DNA from: Parafrankia irregularis
GTDB taxonomy: Bacteria > Actinomycetota > Actinomycetes > Frankiales > Frankiaceae
NCBI RefSeq assembly: GCF_001536285.1
Contig: NZ_FAOZ01000002.1
Location: forward strand, 310,001 to 374,000
DNA: 64,000 bases
Direction: 5' to 3'
Within the stretch, counting starts at the first letter, position 1. Each line of letters opens with the position of its first letter. The position numbers and the translations under genes are program-made. Positions 39,190 to 49,424 of the stretch are shown here, in pieces. Below the pieces are notes generated by a model that worked only from the letters and a program-made list of their open reading frames with translations, was not told where the DNA came from and did no database searches.

Positions 39190-39903
39190 ATGCTCAACCG
39201 CAATTACAGAGGGCTCCTGGGCACCAAGCTCGGGATGACCCAGGTATGGGACGCGAACAACCGCGTCGTGCCGGTCACCGTCATTCAGGCCGGCCCCAAC
39301 GTCGTGACTCAGGTCAAGACGCTCGACAACGACGGCTACTCCGCCGTCCAGCTCGGCTTCGGCGAGATCGACCCGCGTCGGATCAACAAGCCGCTGCGAG
39401 GCCACTTCGAGACCTCCGGGGTCACCCCCCGGCGGCACCTGGTGGAGCTCCGCACGGCGGATGCCGGCAACTACCGGGCCGGCCAGGAGCTGACCGGTGA
39501 GCTGTTCGACGCCGGTCAGGTCGTCGACGTCACAGGCACCTCCAAGGGCAAGGGCTTCGCCGGTGTCATGAAGCGGCACGGCTTCAAGGGCCTGGGCGCC
39601 GGTCACGGCGTCGAGCGCAAGCACCGCTCCCCGGGATCGGTCGGTGGCTGTGCCACCCCGGGCCGGGTCTTCAAGGGCCTGCGGATGGCCGGTCGGATGG
39701 GGCACGCCCGGGTCACCGTGGCCGGGCTGACCATCCACGCCGTGGACACCGAGCGTGGTTTTCTGCTGATCAAGGGTGCGGTCCCCGGCCCCGACGGCGG
39801 TCTGGTCTTCGTGCGCAGCGCGGCCAAGCGGCCCGCGCCGGAGCCGCTCGCTCCGGTGGCCGAAGGTGCGACCGCTGGCACCGCTGAGGAGGCCTCGGCA
39901 TGA
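39190..39903 (+). CDS. rplC: 50S ribosomal protein L3
   Basis: A 237-residue L3. [14 protein letters not shown] at the N-terminus and the long loop [19 protein letters not shown] that reaches towards the peptidyl-transferase centre are present. An Ala/Glu/Pro-rich tail of ~25 residues extends beyond the E. coli protein. It lies 18 bp after rpsJ and overlaps rplD by 4 bp. Confidence 0.97.
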   Translation: MLNRNYRGLLGTKLGMTQVWDANNRVVPVTVIQAGPNVVTQVKTLDNDGYSAVQLGFGEIDPRRINKPLRGHFETSGVTPRRHLVELRTADAGNYRAGQELTGELFDAGQVVDVTGTSKGKGFAGVMKRHGFKGLGAGHGVERKHRSPGSVGGCATPGRVFKGLRMAGRMGHARVTVAGLTIHAVDTERGFLLIKGAVPGPDGGLVFVRSAAKRPAPEPLAPVAEGATAGTAEEASA

Positions 39904-40643
39904 GCGCGACGGCAACAGTGACTGAGGAAGCCTCCGTCGAGGTGGATGCGCCGGTTGACCGCACGGTCCCGGTGCACGCGCCGGCGGGTGGCGACGCGGG
40001 CAGCGTCGAGCTGCCGGGTGCCGTCTTCGACGTGCCGCTCAACGTGCCGCTCATCCACCAGGTCGTGGTGGCGCAGCTCGCCGCGGCGCGGCAGGGCACG
40101 CACTCCACCAAGACCCGCGGCGAGGTTCGCGGTGGTGGCCGCAAGCCGTACCGCCAGAAGGGCACCGGTCGGGCACGGCAGGGTTCGCTGCGTGCGCCGC
40201 AGTTCACCGGTGGTGGAGTCGTCCACGGCCCGACGCCGCGCAGCTACGAGCAGCGCACGCCCAAGAAGATGAAGGCCGCCGCTCTGCGCGGCGCCCTGTC
40301 CGACCGGGCCCGCAACGACCGGGTGCACGTGGTCTCCGCACTGGTCGCCGGCGACGCGCCGTCGACCAAGGCCGCCTTCAAGGCGCTGACCAGTCTGGTC
40401 GACGCCCGCCGGGTGCTGGTCGTCGCGCAGCGTTCGGACGAGCTGACATGGCTCAGCCTGCGCAACGTCGAGGCCGTGCACCTGCTCGACCCGGGCCAGC
40501 TCAACACGTACGACGTGCTGGTGAGCGACGACGTGGTGTTCACCGAGGGCGCGCTCGCCGCGTTTCTCGCGCGTGGCTCCCGTCCGGCGGCTGACAACGG
40601 CAGCCTGGCCGGCGGCCCGGCTGGCGAGCAGGAGGACAAGTGA
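39900..40643 (+). CDS. rplD: 50S ribosomal protein L4
   Basis: A 247-residue L4 lining the exit tunnel. The tunnel loop [21 protein letters not shown] and [14 protein letters not shown] are conserved. There is an N-terminal extension of ~30 residues and a Gly/Ala-rich tail. The ATG overlaps the rplC stop (ATGA). Overlaps rplW by 4 bp. Confidence 0.96.
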   Translation: MSATATVTEEASVEVDAPVDRTVPVHAPAGGDAGSVELPGAVFDVPLNVPLIHQVVVAQLAAARQGTHSTKTRGEVRGGGRKPYRQKGTGRARQGSLRAPQFTGGGVVHGPTPRSYEQRTPKKMKAAALRGALSDRARNDRVHVVSALVAGDAPSTKAAFKALTSLVDARRVLVVAQRSDELTWLSLRNVEAVHLLDPGQLNTYDVLVSDDVVFTEGALAAFLARGSRPAADNGSLAGGPAGEQEDK

Positions 40644-40936
40644 TCCCCGACCCGCGTGACATCATTCTTCGCCCGGTCGTCTCCGAAAAGAGCTACGGCC
40701 TGCTCGACGAGAACGTCTACACGTTCATCGTCCGCCCCGACGCCAACAAGACGCAGATCAAGCTCGCCGTGCAGAAGATCTTCAACGTGCGGGTCACCAG
40801 CGTCAACACGATCAACCGGCAGGGCAAGCGCAAGCGGACGAAGTCCGGCTGGGGACACCGCCCGGCCACCAAGCGTGCGCTCGTGAGCCTCGCGCCCGGT
40901 GACACCATCGAGATCTTCGGAGGCCCCGGTGCCTGA
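40640..40936 (+). CDS. rplW: 50S ribosomal protein L23
   Basis: A 98-residue L23 located at the tunnel exit, docking site for trigger factor and [25 protein letters not shown] and the basic loop [16 protein letters not shown] are conserved. The GTG start overlaps the rplD stop by 4 bp. Confidence 0.97.
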   Translation: MIPDPRDIILRPVVSEKSYGLLDENVYTFIVRPDANKTQIKLAVQKIFNVRVTSVNTINRQGKRKRTKSGWGHRPATKRALVSLAPGDTIEIFGGPGA

Positions 40937-40994
40937 CACCCGCGTGGGGCTCACCCGGGTGCCGCACAGCCCGGCGTCGGATCGGAAGTAGAGC

Positions 40995-41828
40995 ATGGGT
41001 ATTCGTAGGTACAAGCCGACGACGCCGGGGCGTCGTGGGTCGAGCGTCGCCGACTTCGTCGAGATCACCCGTGATCACCCCGAGAAGTCCCTCGTCCGGC
41101 CGCTGCACTCCAAGGGCGGTCGTAACGTCCACGGGCGGATCACCACCCGGCACCAGGGCGGTGGCCACAAGCGCGCCTACCGGCTCATCGACTTCCGTCG
41201 GGACAAGGACGGCGTGCCGGCCAAGGTCGCGCACATCGAGTACGACCCGAACCGCACCGCGCGCATCGCGCTGCTGCACTACCTGGACGGCGAGAAGCGC
41301 TACATCCTCGCCCCGGTGAAGCTGCGCCAGGGCGACATGGTGAGCTCGGGCGTCGGCGCCGACATCAAGCCGGGCAACGCCCTGCCGCTGCGCAACATCC
41401 CGACCGGCACCGTGGTGCACGCGATCGAGCTGCGCCCCGGCGGCGGCGCCAAGATCGCCCGCAGCGCCGGCGCCAGTGTGCAGCTCGTCGCCAAGGACGG
41501 CCCGTACGCCCAGCTCCGGATGCCCTCCGGTGAGATCCGCAACGTCGACGTGCGCTGCCGCGCGACCGTCGGCGAGGTCGGCAACGCCGAGCAGAGCAAC
41601 ATCAACTGGGGTAAGGCCGGCCGTATGCGCTGGAAGGGCCGTCGGCCCACCGTGCGTGGTGTCGCCATGAACCCGGTCGACCACCCGCACGGTGGTGGTG
41701 AGGGCAAGACCTCCGGTGGCCGCCACCCGGTCAACCCGAAGGGCCGTCCCGAGGGTCGGACCCGGCGGACCAAGAAGTCCAGCGACGCGATGATCGTGCG
41801 TCGCCGCAAGCAGAACAGGCGGCGGTAA
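40995..41828 (+). CDS. rplB: 50S ribosomal protein L2
   Basis: A 277-residue L2 needed for subunit association and peptidyl transfer. [21 protein letters not shown] contains the conserved His close to the catalytic centre. RGAGAHKR-type [18 protein letters not shown] is present in the N-terminal part. ATG with GGAAG upstream, 58 bp after rplW. Confidence 0.97.
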   Translation: MGIRRYKPTTPGRRGSSVADFVEITRDHPEKSLVRPLHSKGGRNVHGRITTRHQGGGHKRAYRLIDFRRDKDGVPAKVAHIEYDPNRTARIALLHYLDGEKRYILAPVKLRQGDMVSSGVGADIKPGNALPLRNIPTGTVVHAIELRPGGGAKIARSAGASVQLVAKDGPYAQLRMPSGEIRNVDVRCRATVGEVGNAEQSNINWGKAGRMRWKGRRPTVRGVAMNPVDHPHGGGEGKTSGGRHPVNPKGRPEGRTRRTKKSSDAMIVRRRKQNRRR

Positions 41829-41891
41829 CCATGAGCATGCTGACCGCCTCGATCCACCCCCACCACTGAGCAGGAAGGAGGAGACACAGCC

Positions 41892-42173
41892 ATGCCACGC
41901 AGTCTTAAGAAGGGCCCGTTCGTCGACGACCACCTGCTCAAGAAGGTGGACGCCCAGAACGAGAAGGGCACCAAGCACGTCATCAGGACCTGGTCGCGAC
42001 GCTCGACCGTGATCCCCGACATGCTGGGCCACACCATCGCCGTGCACGACGGCCGCAAGCACGTCCCGGTGTTCATCACCGAGGGCATGGTCGGGCACAA
42101 GCTTGGCGAGTTCGCGCCGACGCGCACGTTCCGCGGGCACGTCAAGGAGGACCGGAGGTCACGTCGTGGCTGA
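41892..42173 (+). CDS. rpsS: 30S ribosomal protein S19
   Basis: A 93-residue S19 of the small-subunit head, contacting the A-site finger. [18 protein letters not shown] and the central [20 protein letters not shown] are conserved. Strong AGGAAGGAGGAG upstream. Its stop lies 8 bp inside rplV. Confidence 0.97.
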   Translation: MPRSLKKGPFVDDHLLKKVDAQNEKGTKHVIRTWSRRSTVIPDMLGHTIAVHDGRKHVPVFITEGMVGHKLGEFAPTRTFRGHVKEDRRSRRG

Positions 42174-42588
42174 CGACCTCGTCGAGGGCCTGACCCGCGC
42201 CGGCCTGCCCGGAGCCAAGGCGACCGCCCGGTACGTCCACACCTCCCCGACCAAGGCGCGCCGGGTCGTCGACCTGGTTCGCGGCCGGGCGGCCGGCGAG
42301 GCGCTCGACATCCTGCGGTTTGCCCCGCAGGCGGCGAGCACCGACGTCTACAAGGTCGTCGCGAGCGCGGTGGCGAACGCCGAGAACAACCACTCCCTGG
42401 ACCCGGCGACGCTGTGGATCAGCGCCGCCTACGTCGACGAGGGGCCGACGCTCAAGCGCATCCGGCCCCGCGCGCAGGGCCGTGCGTACCGGATCCGTAA
42501 GCGCACCAGCCACATCACGGTCGTGGTGGAGAGCCGGGAACCGGTCGCGACGGGCGCCGGCGCCAGGACGACAAGGAGGGCCCGGTAG
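42166..42588 (+). CDS. rplV: 50S ribosomal protein L22
   Basis: A 140-residue L22, whose hairpin loop lines the tunnel near the macrolide site. [19 protein letters not shown] and the C-terminal loop [18 protein letters not shown] are conserved. The start is GTG 42166 inside the rpsS end, with GGAGGT upstream. The stop shares one base with the rpsC start. Confidence 0.95.
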   Translation: MADDLVEGLTRAGLPGAKATARYVHTSPTKARRVVDLVRGRAAGEALDILRFAPQAASTDVYKVVASAVANAENNHSLDPATLWISAAYVDEGPTLKRIRPRAQGRAYRIRKRTSHITVVVESREPVATGAGARTTRRAR

Positions 42589-43559
42589 TGGGGCAGAAGG
42601 TAAACCCGCACGGGTTCCGACTTGGCATCACGTCGGAGTTCACCTCCCGCTGGTACGCCGACAAGCAGTACAAGGCGTACGTCGGTGAGGACGTCAAGAT
42701 CCGCAAGATGATGTCCCGCGGTATGGAGCGGGCCGGCATCAGCCGCGTCGACATCGAGCGCACCCAGGGCCGGCTGCGGGTGGACATCCACACCGCCCGT
42801 CCGGGCATCGTGATCGGTCGTCGCGGCGCCGAGGCCGACCGCATCCGCGGTGACCTGGAGAAGCTCACCGGCAAGCAGGTGCAGCTCAACATTCTCGAGG
42901 TCAAGAACCCCGAGACCGACGCGCAGCTTGTCGCCCAGGGTGTCGCCGAGCAGCTGTCCAGCCGGGTCAGCTTCCGGCGTGCGATGCGCAAGGCGATGCA
43001 GTCGGCGATGAAGGGCGGCGCGAAGGGCATCCGGGTCCAGTGCTCGGGCCGCCTGGGCGGCGCCGAGATGAGCCGGTCGGAGTTCTACCGCGAGGGCCGG
43101 GTGCCGCTGCACACGCTGCGTGCGGACATCGACTACGGCTTCTACGAGGCCCGGACGAACTTCGGCCGCATCGGCGTGAAGGTCTGGATCTACAAGGGCG
43201 ACGTCGTCCAGAGCCGCGCGGAGCGGGAGGCCCAGGAGGCGCTGCTTCGTCAGCAGCGTCGGGACCGTCCGCGCCGCGGCCCGCGCTCGGGTTCGTCGGG
43301 TACCACGCAGGGCGGTACGGACGCCGGCCGGGCGGCTGCCCGCGCGGGTGAGCGCCGCGGTCGTGGCGGCGGAGCCGGTGGCGCAGCGGCGGAGAAGGCG
43401 TCGGGCGAGAAGGCCTCGGGCGAGAAGGCTACGGCCGAGAAGACCGTGGCCGAGAGCACGCCGGCCAGCCCGGCGGCGCCCGAGGCGGTCGCGCCCGAGG
43501 TGACGTCGGCCCCGGTGGTCGCCGAGGCCCAGGGCGCGCCGGAGAAGGCGGAGGGTTAG
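42588..43559 (+). CDS. rpsC: 30S ribosomal protein S3 with long C-terminal extension
   Basis: A 323-residue S3. The first ~215 residues are standard: [13 protein letters not shown], the KH domain with [17 protein letters not shown], and [17 protein letters not shown]. The remaining ~100 residues form a low-complexity tail, first Arg/Gly-rich and then Ala/Glu/Lys-rich with short repeats [21 protein letters not shown]3 forms the mRNA entry site, so a long charged tail would project there. The GTG start overlaps the rplV stop by 1 bp. Confidence 0.96.
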   Translation: MGQKVNPHGFRLGITSEFTSRWYADKQYKAYVGEDVKIRKMMSRGMERAGISRVDIERTQGRLRVDIHTARPGIVIGRRGAEADRIRGDLEKLTGKQVQLNILEVKNPETDAQLVAQGVAEQLSSRVSFRRAMRKAMQSAMKGGAKGIRVQCSGRLGGAEMSRSEFYREGRVPLHTLRADIDYGFYEARTNFGRIGVKVWIYKGDVVQSRAEREAQEALLRQQRRDRPRRGPRSGSSGTTQGGTDAGRAAARAGERRGRGGGAGGAAAEKASGEKASGEKATAEKTVAESTPASPAAPEAVAPEVTSAPVVAEAQGAPEKAEG

Positions 43560-43564
43560 GAAAC

Positions 43565-43981
43565 ATGCTCATTCCCCGGAAGGTCGCGCACCGCAAGCAG
43601 CACCACCCCAAGCGGACGGGCGCGGCCAAGGGCGGCACGAGGATCGCCTTCGGCGAGTACGCGATCCAGGCCTTGGAGCCGGCCTACGTGACGAACCGGC
43701 AGATCGAGTCGGCGCGTATCGCGATGACCCGGCACATCCGGCGTGGTGGAAAGGTCTGGATCAACATCTACCCGGACCGTCCGCTGACCAAGAAGCCGGC
43801 CGAGACCCGGATGGGTTCCGGTAAGGGCTCGCCGGAGTGGTGGGTCGCCAACGTCAAGCCCGGACGCATCATGTTCGAGCTGTCCGGTGTCGCGGAGCCC
43901 GTCGCCCGTGAGGCGATGCGCCGCGCCATCCACAAGCTGCCGATGAAGTGCCGTTTCGTGACCCGTGAGGGTGGTGCCTGA
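43565..43981 (+). CDS. rplP: 50S ribosomal protein L16
   Basis: A 138-residue L16, which positions tRNA between A and P sites. [18 protein letters not shown], the basic [20 protein letters not shown] and the [13 protein letters not shown] loop are conserved. It lies 5 bp after rpsC and overlaps rpmC by 1 bp. Confidence 0.97.
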   Translation: MLIPRKVAHRKQHHPKRTGAAKGGTRIAFGEYAIQALEPAYVTNRQIESARIAMTRHIRRGGKVWINIYPDRPLTKKPAETRMGSGKGSPEWWVANVKPGRIMFELSGVAEPVAREAMRRAIHKLPMKCRFVTREGGA

Positions 43982-44232
43982 TGGCCGTCACGACAGCGGA
44001 CGATCTGCGCGCCCTGTCCGCCGGCGAGCTGGTGGACAAGTTGCGGGAGGCCAAGGAGGAGCTGTTCAACCTCCGGTTCCAGGCCGCGACTGGTCAGCTG
44101 CGCAATAACCGGCGGCTGCGCGACATCCGTCAGGACATCGCGCGGATCTACACGGTTATGCGCGAGCGTGAGCTCGGGCTGAGCGATGACCCGGCCGTCG
44201 CGTTGGACGACGCCGGCACGGATCGGGCGTGA
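43981..44232 (+). CDS. rpmC: 50S ribosomal protein L29
   Basis: An 83-residue L29, two helices near the tunnel exit. [20 protein letters not shown] and [21 protein letters not shown] are conserved. The acidic tail of ~15 residues is an actinobacterial extra. The ATG overlaps the rplP stop by 1 bp. Confidence 0.96.
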   Translation: MAVTTADDLRALSAGELVDKLREAKEELFNLRFQAATGQLRNNRRLRDIRQDIARIYTVMRERELGLSDDPAVALDDAGTDRA

Positions 44233-44552
44233 GCGCAGTGAGCGGAGAAGAAGTGAGCACGGAAAGCAGCACCACCGCTGCCGCCACCGACGAGGCCACC
44301 GCGCGGGGTTTCCGCAAGGTGCGTGAGGGTCTGGTGATCAGCGACAAGATGGAGAAGACGGTTGTCGTCGCGGTCGAGGACCGGGTCCAGCACCCGCTCT
44401 ACGGCAAGACGATCCGTCGTACGAAGAGGGTCAAGGCGCACGACGAGGCCGGCACCGTCGGTGTCGGCGACCGCGTTCTGCTGATGGAGACGCGGCCCCT
44501 GTCGGCCACCAAGCGCTGGCGGGTCGTCGAGGTCCTCGAGAAGGCCAAGTAG
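44229..44552 (+). CDS. rpsQ: 30S ribosomal protein S17
   Basis: A 107-residue S17. The core starts at [20 protein letters not shown] and includes [19 protein letters not shown]. The first ~25 residues are a Ser/Thr/Ala-rich extension. GTG 44229 overlaps the rpmC stop (GTGA). An in-frame GTG at 44253 has its own GGAGAAGAA and may be the true start. End of the S10 operon proper. Confidence 0.94.
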   Translation: MSAVSGEEVSTESSTTAAATDEATARGFRKVREGLVISDKMEKTVVVAVEDRVQHPLYGKTIRRTKRVKAHDEAGTVGVGDRVLLMETRPLSATKRWRVVEVLEKAK

Positions 44553-44790
44553 GTCCGAGGCGGCCTGGTGATTGTGGTGGCGTGGGTCGTTGTCGGTTCG
44601 CGCCACCACTGCCCGGCGGCGATCGGCCCGGCAGTGATCCGGATTCTCTCGCCGGATCCGGACCCGAGGATGCCGTGACCACGGGGACGGCCGGCCGGGT
44701 GCCGGCGCGAGGCGGTGCCGCACTACGGGCGGCCCTCATCGCCTCGTACGAGGGATTGCAACGGCGGCAACGGGTGATCAGGAGCGGAAA

Positions 44791-45159
44791 GTGATTCAGC
44801 AGGAGTCGCGACTTCGGGTCGCCGACAACACCGGAGCCAGGGAGATTCTGTGCATCCGGGTTCTCGGCGGCTCTGGGCGTCGTTACGCGGGGATCGGCGA
44901 CATCATCGTCGGAACGGTGAAGGACGCCCTGCCCGGCGCCGGCGTGAAGCGCGGCGACGTGGTCAAGGCGGTCGTGGTGCGCACCACCAAGGAGCGGCGG
45001 CGGCCGGACGGCTCCTACATCCGGTTCGACGAGAACGCGGCGGTCCTCATCCGAGACGGGGGAGACCCCCGCGGTACCCGCATTTTCGGCCCGGTCGGCC
45101 GTGAGCTGCGGGACAAGCGTTTCATGAAGATTATTTCGCTGGCGCCGGAGGTGCTCTAG
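44791..45159 (+). CDS. rplN: 50S ribosomal protein L14
   Basis: A 122-residue L14 at the subunit interface. [20 protein letters not shown] at the N-terminus and [21 protein letters not shown] are conserved. The GTG start follows AGGAGCGGAAA. The 238-bp gap from rpsQ suggests a separate spc-operon promoter, not clearly recognisable. Confidence 0.97.
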   Translation: MIQQESRLRVADNTGAREILCIRVLGGSGRRYAGIGDIIVGTVKDALPGAGVKRGDVVKAVVVRTTKERRRPDGSYIRFDENAAVLIRDGGDPRGTRIFGPVGRELRDKRFMKIISLAPEVL

Positions 45160-45162
45160 ACC

Positions 45163-45489
45163 GTGGCCGGTTTGAAGATCAAGAAGGGCGACACGGTCCA
45201 GATCATCACTGGCAAGGACCGGGGCCTCAAGGGCAAGGTCATCCGGGCTCTCCCCGACCAGAACAAGGTCGTCGTCGAGGGCGCGAACCGGATCACGAAG
45301 CACACCCGGGTCCAGCAGAGCGCACGTGGCTCGCAGTCCGGGGGAATCGTCACCCAGGAAGCGCCGATCCACGTGAGCAACGTGATGATCGTCGATCCGT
45401 CGGATGGCAAGCCGACCCGTGTCGGTTACCGCATCAACGAGGACGGCACCAAGGTCCGGATCTCGCGCCGCACCGGTGCCGAGCTCTAG
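45163..45489 (+). CDS. rplX: 50S ribosomal protein L24
   Basis: A 108-residue L24, an assembly initiator. [20 protein letters not shown] (KOW motif) and [10 protein letters not shown] are conserved. GTG start 3 bp after rplN. Confidence 0.97.
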   Translation: MAGLKIKKGDTVQIITGKDRGLKGKVIRALPDQNKVVVEGANRITKHTRVQQSARGSQSGGIVTQEAPIHVSNVMIVDPSDGKPTRVGYRINEDGTKVRISRRTGAEL

Positions 45490-45518
45490 GCCCCCGGCGC
45501 AAGGCTAGGAAACGAGAC

Positions 45519-46088
45519 ATGAGTGTGACCACGGAAGCCCGGCCGGTCCCTCGGCTGAAGCAGCGGTACCGCGAGGAGATCTCCCCGGCTCTGCGGGAGC
45601 AGTTCTCCTACGGCAACGTCATGCAGATCCCAGGCGTGGTGAAGGTCGTCGTCAACATGGGTGTCGGCGACGCCGCCCGGGACGCGAAGCTGATCGACGG
45701 AGCCACCCGGGATCTCGCCGCCATCACCGGCCAGAAGCCGGCGATCCGTCGGGCCAAGAAGTCGATCGCCCAGTTCAAGCTGCGCGAGGGCCAGCCCATC
45801 GGGGCGAAGGTGACCCTGCGCGGTGACCGGATGTGGGAGTTCCTCGACCGCCTGGTCTCGATCGCGCTGCCCCGCATTCGCGACTTCCGCGGGCTGTCGC
45901 CCAAGCAGTTCGACGGCGCGGGCAACTACACGTTCGGTGTGACCGAGCAGTCGATCTTCCACGAGATCGACATCGACAAGATCGACCGGGTCCGCGGTAT
46001 GGACATCACGGTCGTGACCACCGCGACCAACGACGACGAGGGCCGGGCGCTGCTGCGCGCGCTGGGCTTCCCGTTCCGGGAGAGCTGA
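45519..46088 (+). CDS. rplE: 50S ribosomal protein L5
   Basis: A 189-residue L5 that binds 5S rRNA and contacts P-site t[40 protein letters not shown] and [15 protein letters not shown] are conserved. The ATG is 29 bp after rplX; rpsN follows after 3 bp. Confidence 0.97.
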   Translation: MSVTTEARPVPRLKQRYREEISPALREQFSYGNVMQIPGVVKVVVNMGVGDAARDAKLIDGATRDLAAITGQKPAIRRAKKSIAQFKLREGQPIGAKVTLRGDRMWEFLDRLVSIALPRIRDFRGLSPKQFDGAGNYTFGVTEQSIFHEIDIDKIDRVRGMDITVVTTATNDDEGRALLRALGFPFRES

Positions 46089-46091
46089 GAG

Positions 46092-46277
46092 ATGGCGAAG
46101 AAGGCGCTGGTCGAGAAGGCCGCCCGCAAGCCCAAGTACGCCGTGCGCGGCTACACCCGCTGCCAGCGGTGTGGCCGCCCGCGCTCGGTCTACCGGGTGT
46201 TCGGGCTGTGCCGGGTGTGCCTGCGGCAGATGGCCCACCGGGGCGAGCTGCCGGGCGTCACCAAGAGCTCCTGGTAG
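46092..46277 (+). CDS. rpsN: 30S ribosomal protein S14, zinc-binding type Z
   Basis: A 61-residue short S14 with four zinc cysteines (CQRCG and CRVCL). This is the ancestral C+ form, as opposed to the longer zinc-free paralogue made under zinc starvation in many actinobacteria. It ends GVTKSSW; the last codons and stop are repeated 60 bp downstream. Confidence 0.97.
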   Translation: MAKKALVEKAARKPKYAVRGYTRCQRCGRPRSVYRVFGLCRVCLRQMAHRGELPGVTKSSW

Positions 46278-46339
46278 TAGACGGAGCTCAGGGCAGTTGG
46301 AAGGAGCTCCCGGGGGGTTACCCGGGGCTCCTGGTAGTA
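46267..46339 (+). repeat. 13-bp direct repeat at the rpsN 3' end, with hairpin
   Basis: GCTCCTGGTAGTA occurs at 46267-46279 (covering the last codons and stop of rpsN) and again at 46327-46339. Between them, GAGCTCCCGGG (46304-46314) pairs with CCCGGGGCTC (46321-46330) with one bulge. The unit fills the 135-bp rpsN-rpsH gap. Confidence 0.75.
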
Positions 46340-46412
46340 CCCACACGATCGCGGTAGGCCCGACCGGCTCCGGTGCGAGCACCGGGAACCGCCGTGAGAA
46401 AGGCGTCAAGCC

Positions 46413-46820
46413 ATGACGATGACTGATCCGATCGCGGACATGCTCACCCGTGTCCGCAACGCCAACCGGGCTTATCACGACCGGGTGGTGATGCCGCACA
46501 GCAAGATCAAGACTCACATCGCCGAGATCCTCCAGCAGGAGGGTTACATCACCGGCTGGCACGTCGAGGACGCACCGCCGGGCGCGGTCGGCAGGACTCT
46601 GATCGTCGACCTCAAGTACGGCCCGAACCGGGAGCGTTCCATCGCGGGCGTGAAGCGGATCAGCAAGCCGGGTCTGCGCGTCTACGCGAAGTCGACGAAT
46701 CTGCCGAAGGTCCTTGGCGGCCTGGGTGTTGCAATCATCTCTACCTCGTCGGGGCTGCTGACCGACAGGCAGGCCGGCAAGCGGGGCGTGGGCGGGGAAG
46801 TCCTCGCCTACGTCTGGTAA
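46413..46820 (+). CDS. rpsH: 30S ribosomal protein S8
   Basis: A 135-residue S8, central to 16S platform assembly and, in E. coli, translational repressor of the spc operon. [17 protein letters not shown] and the C-terminal [19 protein letters not shown] are conserved. The ATG begins MTMTDP; the first ATG is used. Confidence 0.97.
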   Translation: MTMTDPIADMLTRVRNANRAYHDRVVMPHSKIKTHIAEILQQEGYITGWHVEDAPPGAVGRTLIVDLKYGPNRERSIAGVKRISKPGLRVYAKSTNLPKVLGGLGVAIISTSSGLLTDRQAGKRGVGGEVLAYVW

Positions 46821-46832
46821 GGAAGGCGAACG

Positions 46833-47369
46833 ATGTCACGGATCGGGCGCCAGCCCATCAGTGTTCCCAGCGGCGTCGAGGTGACTCTCGATGGCCCGAC
46901 GGTGACGGTGAAGGGCCCCAAGGGGACCCTGAGCCACACTGTCGTCGAGCCGATCGAGGTCGCCCGCGAGGACGGTCAGATCGTCGTCAGCCGGCCCAAC
47001 GACGAGCGGCGTAGCCGCGCTCTGCACGGCCTCACCCGGACGCTCGTCTCCAACATGGTCGTCGGGGTCACCACCGGTTACTCCAAGACGCTGGAGATCG
47101 TCGGTGTCGGTTACCGAGTCCAGGCCAAGGGCTCGGATCTGGAGTTTGCTCTCGGCTACAGCCACCCGGTTCCGGTGAAGGCGCCCGAGGGCATCCGGTT
47201 CGAGGTGCAGGCCCCGACCCGCTTCGTCGTGCACGGCATCGACAAGCAGCTGGTCGGCGAGGTCTCCGCCAAGATTCGCGGGCTGCGCAAGCCGGACCCC
47301 TACAAGGGCAAGGGCGTGCGCTACCAGGGCGAGGTCGTTCGCCGCAAGGTCGGGAAGACCGGGAAGTAG
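46833..47369 (+). CDS. rplF: 50S ribosomal protein L6
   Basis: A 178-residue L6 near the sarcin-ricin loop. [20 protein letters not shown], the [15 protein letters not shown] segment and the C-terminal [16 protein letters not shown] are conserved. It lies 12 bp after rpsH. Confidence 0.97.
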   Translation: MSRIGRQPISVPSGVEVTLDGPTVTVKGPKGTLSHTVVEPIEVAREDGQIVVSRPNDERRSRALHGLTRTLVSNMVVGVTTGYSKTLEIVGVGYRVQAKGSDLEFALGYSHPVPVKAPEGIRFEVQAPTRFVVHGIDKQLVGEVSAKIRGLRKPDPYKGKGVRYQGEVVRRKVGKTGK

Positions 47370-47379
47370 GTAGACAGAC

Positions 47380-47754
47380 ATGGCAGTGAGCCTCAGCGCC
47401 AGCGCGCGTCGGCGGACGGCCAAGCTCCGCCGCCACGTTCGTGTGCGCAAGAAGGTGTCGGGCACCCCGGTCCGCCCGCGTCTCGTCGTCACCCGGTCCT
47501 CGCGGCACATCTACGCCCAGGTCATCGACGACGTCGCCGGGCACACGTTGGCCTCGGCCTCCACGCTGGAGGACGGTCTGCGCGCCTCCGAGGGGGACAA
47601 GAGCGCCAAGGCCCGCGAAGTCGGCCGCCTCGTCGCGGAGCGTGCCCGCGCCGCCGGGATCGAGGCCGTGGTGTTCGACCGCGGTGGTCGCACCTACCAC
47701 GGCCGGATCGCCGCGTTGGCGGACGCGGCCCGCGAAGGCGGGCTGAACTTCTGA
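47380..47754 (+). CDS. rplR: 50S ribosomal protein L18
   Basis: A 124-residue L18, a 5S rRNA binder. [40 protein letters not shown] and [19 protein letters not shown] are conserved. It lies 10 bp after rplF. Confidence 0.97.
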   Translation: MAVSLSASARRRTAKLRRHVRVRKKVSGTPVRPRLVVTRSSRHIYAQVIDDVAGHTLASASTLEDGLRASEGDKSAKAREVGRLVAERARAAGIEAVVFDRGGRTYHGRIAALADAAREGGLNF

Positions 47755-47783
47755 TGACCACAGCTACTAGGGAGATGTTCTAG

Positions 47784-48392
47784 ATGCCAGGCCAGCAGCG
47801 CCGCGGAGGCGGCTCCGGCGGTTCCGACCGCCGCGAGCGCCGCGACCGTTCGGGCGGTGGCCCGGCGCAGGAGAAGACCGCTTATGTCGAGCGAGTCGTC
47901 GCCATCAACCGGGTGGCGAAGGTCGTGAAGGGTGGGCGCCGCTTCAGCTTCACGGCGCTCGTCGTCGTCGGTGACGCGGACGGGACCGTCGGCGTCGGCT
48001 ACGGCAAGGCCAAGGAGGTCCCGGCGGCCATCGCCAAGGGGGTCGAGGAGGCCAAGAAGCACTTCTTCAAGGTCCCGCGGATCGGCTCCACCATCCCGCA
48101 CCCGGTGCAGGGTGAGGACGCCGCCGGTGTCGTGCTGCTCAAGCCGGCCTCGCCGGGTACCGGTGTCATCGCCGGTGGCCCGGTGCGTGCGGTGCTGGAG
48201 TGCGCCGGTGTGCACGACGTGCTGTCGAAGTCGCTGGGGTCCTCGAACCCGATCAACATCGTGCACGCGACCGTCGCGGCGCTGCGCGGGCTGATGCGGC
48301 CTGAGGAGATCGCCGCTCGTCGTGGGCTGCCGCTGGAGGACGTCGCTCCGCCGGCTATGCTTCGCGCGCGGGCGGCTGGGGTCGGTGCGTAA
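47784..48392 (+). CDS. rpsE: 30S ribosomal protein S5
   Basis: A 202-residue S5 involved in decoding accuracy. A Gly/Arg-rich N-terminal extension of ~30 residues precedes [20 protein letters not shown], followed by [15 protein letters not shown] and the usual C-terminal domain. Overlaps rpmD by 1 bp. Confidence 0.97.
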   Translation: MPGQQRRGGGSGGSDRRERRDRSGGGPAQEKTAYVERVVAINRVAKVVKGGRRFSFTALVVVGDADGTVGVGYGKAKEVPAAIAKGVEEAKKHFFKVPRIGSTIPHPVQGEDAAGVVLLKPASPGTGVIAGGPVRAVLECAGVHDVLSKSLGSSNPINIVHATVAALRGLMRPEEIAARRGLPLEDVAPPAMLRARAAGVGA

Positions 48393-48577
48393 TGGCGAAG
48401 CTGCGCATCACCCAGATCCGCTCCGAGATCGGCGGAACCCGCAACCAGCGTGAGACGCTGCGGACGCTGGGTCTGCGCCGTATCAACGGCAGCACTGTTC
48501 GTGAGGATCGTCCCGAGGTTCGTGGGATGATCGCTACCGTGACCCATCTCGTGCGGGTCGAGGAGGTGGACTCCTGA
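48392..48577 (+). CDS. rpmD: 50S ribosomal protein L30
   Basis: A 61-residue L30: [20 protein letters not shown] and [11 protein letters not shown] are conserved. Coupled by 1-bp overlaps to rpsE upstream and rplO downstream. Confidence 0.97.
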   Translation: MAKLRITQIRSEIGGTRNQRETLRTLGLRRINGSTVREDRPEVRGMIATVTHLVRVEEVDS

Positions 48578-49074
48578 TGGCCGAGCAGACGCTCGAGAAG
48601 GCGGATTCCGCCGGCGCCCAGGAGCCCCGTGCGCTCGGGCTGAAGGTCCATCACCTTCGCCCGGCGCCTGGTGCCCACAAGAAGAAGCAGCGGGTGGGCC
48701 GCGGTGAGGGTTCCAAGGGAAAGACCGCGGGGCGTGGTACGAAGGGTTCCAAGGCCCGCAAGCAGGTTCCGGCCCGCTTCGAGGGTGGCCAGATGCCACT
48801 GCATATGCGGGTTCCGAAGCTGAAGGGCTTCCGTAACCGTTTCCGTACCGAGTACCAGGTGGTGAACGTCGCCACGATCGAGGAGCTGTTCCCCGAGGGC
48901 GGCACGGTCGGCGTCGACGAGCTGGTGGCCGCTGGCGCCGTCCGCTCGAAGTCGTTGGTGAAGGTCCTCGGCGACGGGGAGATCGGCGTGGCGGTTCAGG
49001 TCACCGCGCACGCTTTCTCCGGCTCGGCCAAGCAGAAGATCGAGGCCGCCGGCGGCAGCGTCACCCAGGTCTGA
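48577..49074 (+). CDS. rplO: 50S ribosomal protein L15
   Basis: A 165-residue L15. After a ~22-residue non-conserved start, [39 protein letters not shown] and [18 protein letters not shown] are conserved. Last gene before a strong terminator, which separates the spc ribosomal genes from secY. Confidence 0.96.
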   Translation: MAEQTLEKADSAGAQEPRALGLKVHHLRPAPGAHKKKQRVGRGEGSKGKTAGRGTKGSKARKQVPARFEGGQMPLHMRVPKLKGFRNRFRTEYQVVNVATIEELFPEGGTVGVDELVAAGAVRSKSLVKVLGDGEIGVAVQVTAHAFSGSAKQKIEAAGGSVTQV

Positions 49075-49077
49075 CAG

Positions 49078-49115
49078 CGCCTCGGGACGGGCGTACCCAC
49101 GCCCGTCCCGAGGCG
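49078..49115 (+). terminator. Terminator after rplO
   Basis: A perfect 17-bp stem (CGCCTCGGGACGGGCGT at 49078-49094, complement at 49099-49115) with 4-nt loop begins 4 bp after the rplO stop and is followed by TTCGTGCTTTG. Confidence 0.9.
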
Positions 49116-49217
49116 TTCGTGCTTTGCCGGGCCGCGCGGCGAGGTGGTTGTAAGCACATCTCGCCGCGTGACCCGGGCAGGACAGGCCACTGTACGGATA
49201 CCGGCACACGCCGGCTC

Positions 49218-49256
49218 GGCAGTGGTTTGGGCTTGGCGTGGTTTGGCAGTGGTTTG
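49218..49256 (+). repeat. 12-bp direct repeat upstream of secY
   Basis: GGCAGTGGTTTG occurs at 49218-49229 and 49245-49256. It lies ~70 bp before a TAGAGT -10-like box (49326-49331), in a 350-bp gap that otherwise shows only the rplO terminator. Confidence 0.6.
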
Positions 49257-49424
49257 CTCACCGGGATCCCGGTACACCAGTGCCTACCGCGCGTGATGTC
49301 CGGACGAGTGAGCCTCAGGTGCTGTTAGAGTCGCCTCACCGCGTACGGTCCGCTTCCAGGGCCGCCGGAGATCTGCACCAAACGCCGCGCCGTCCCGTCA
49401 GCCGTAGGAACAGCAGGAGGAGAC

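Noticed and set aside
44582-44794. A 70-codon frame overlapping the rplN start
   Set aside because: No ribosome site or recognisable sequence; kept only as a weak note under findings.
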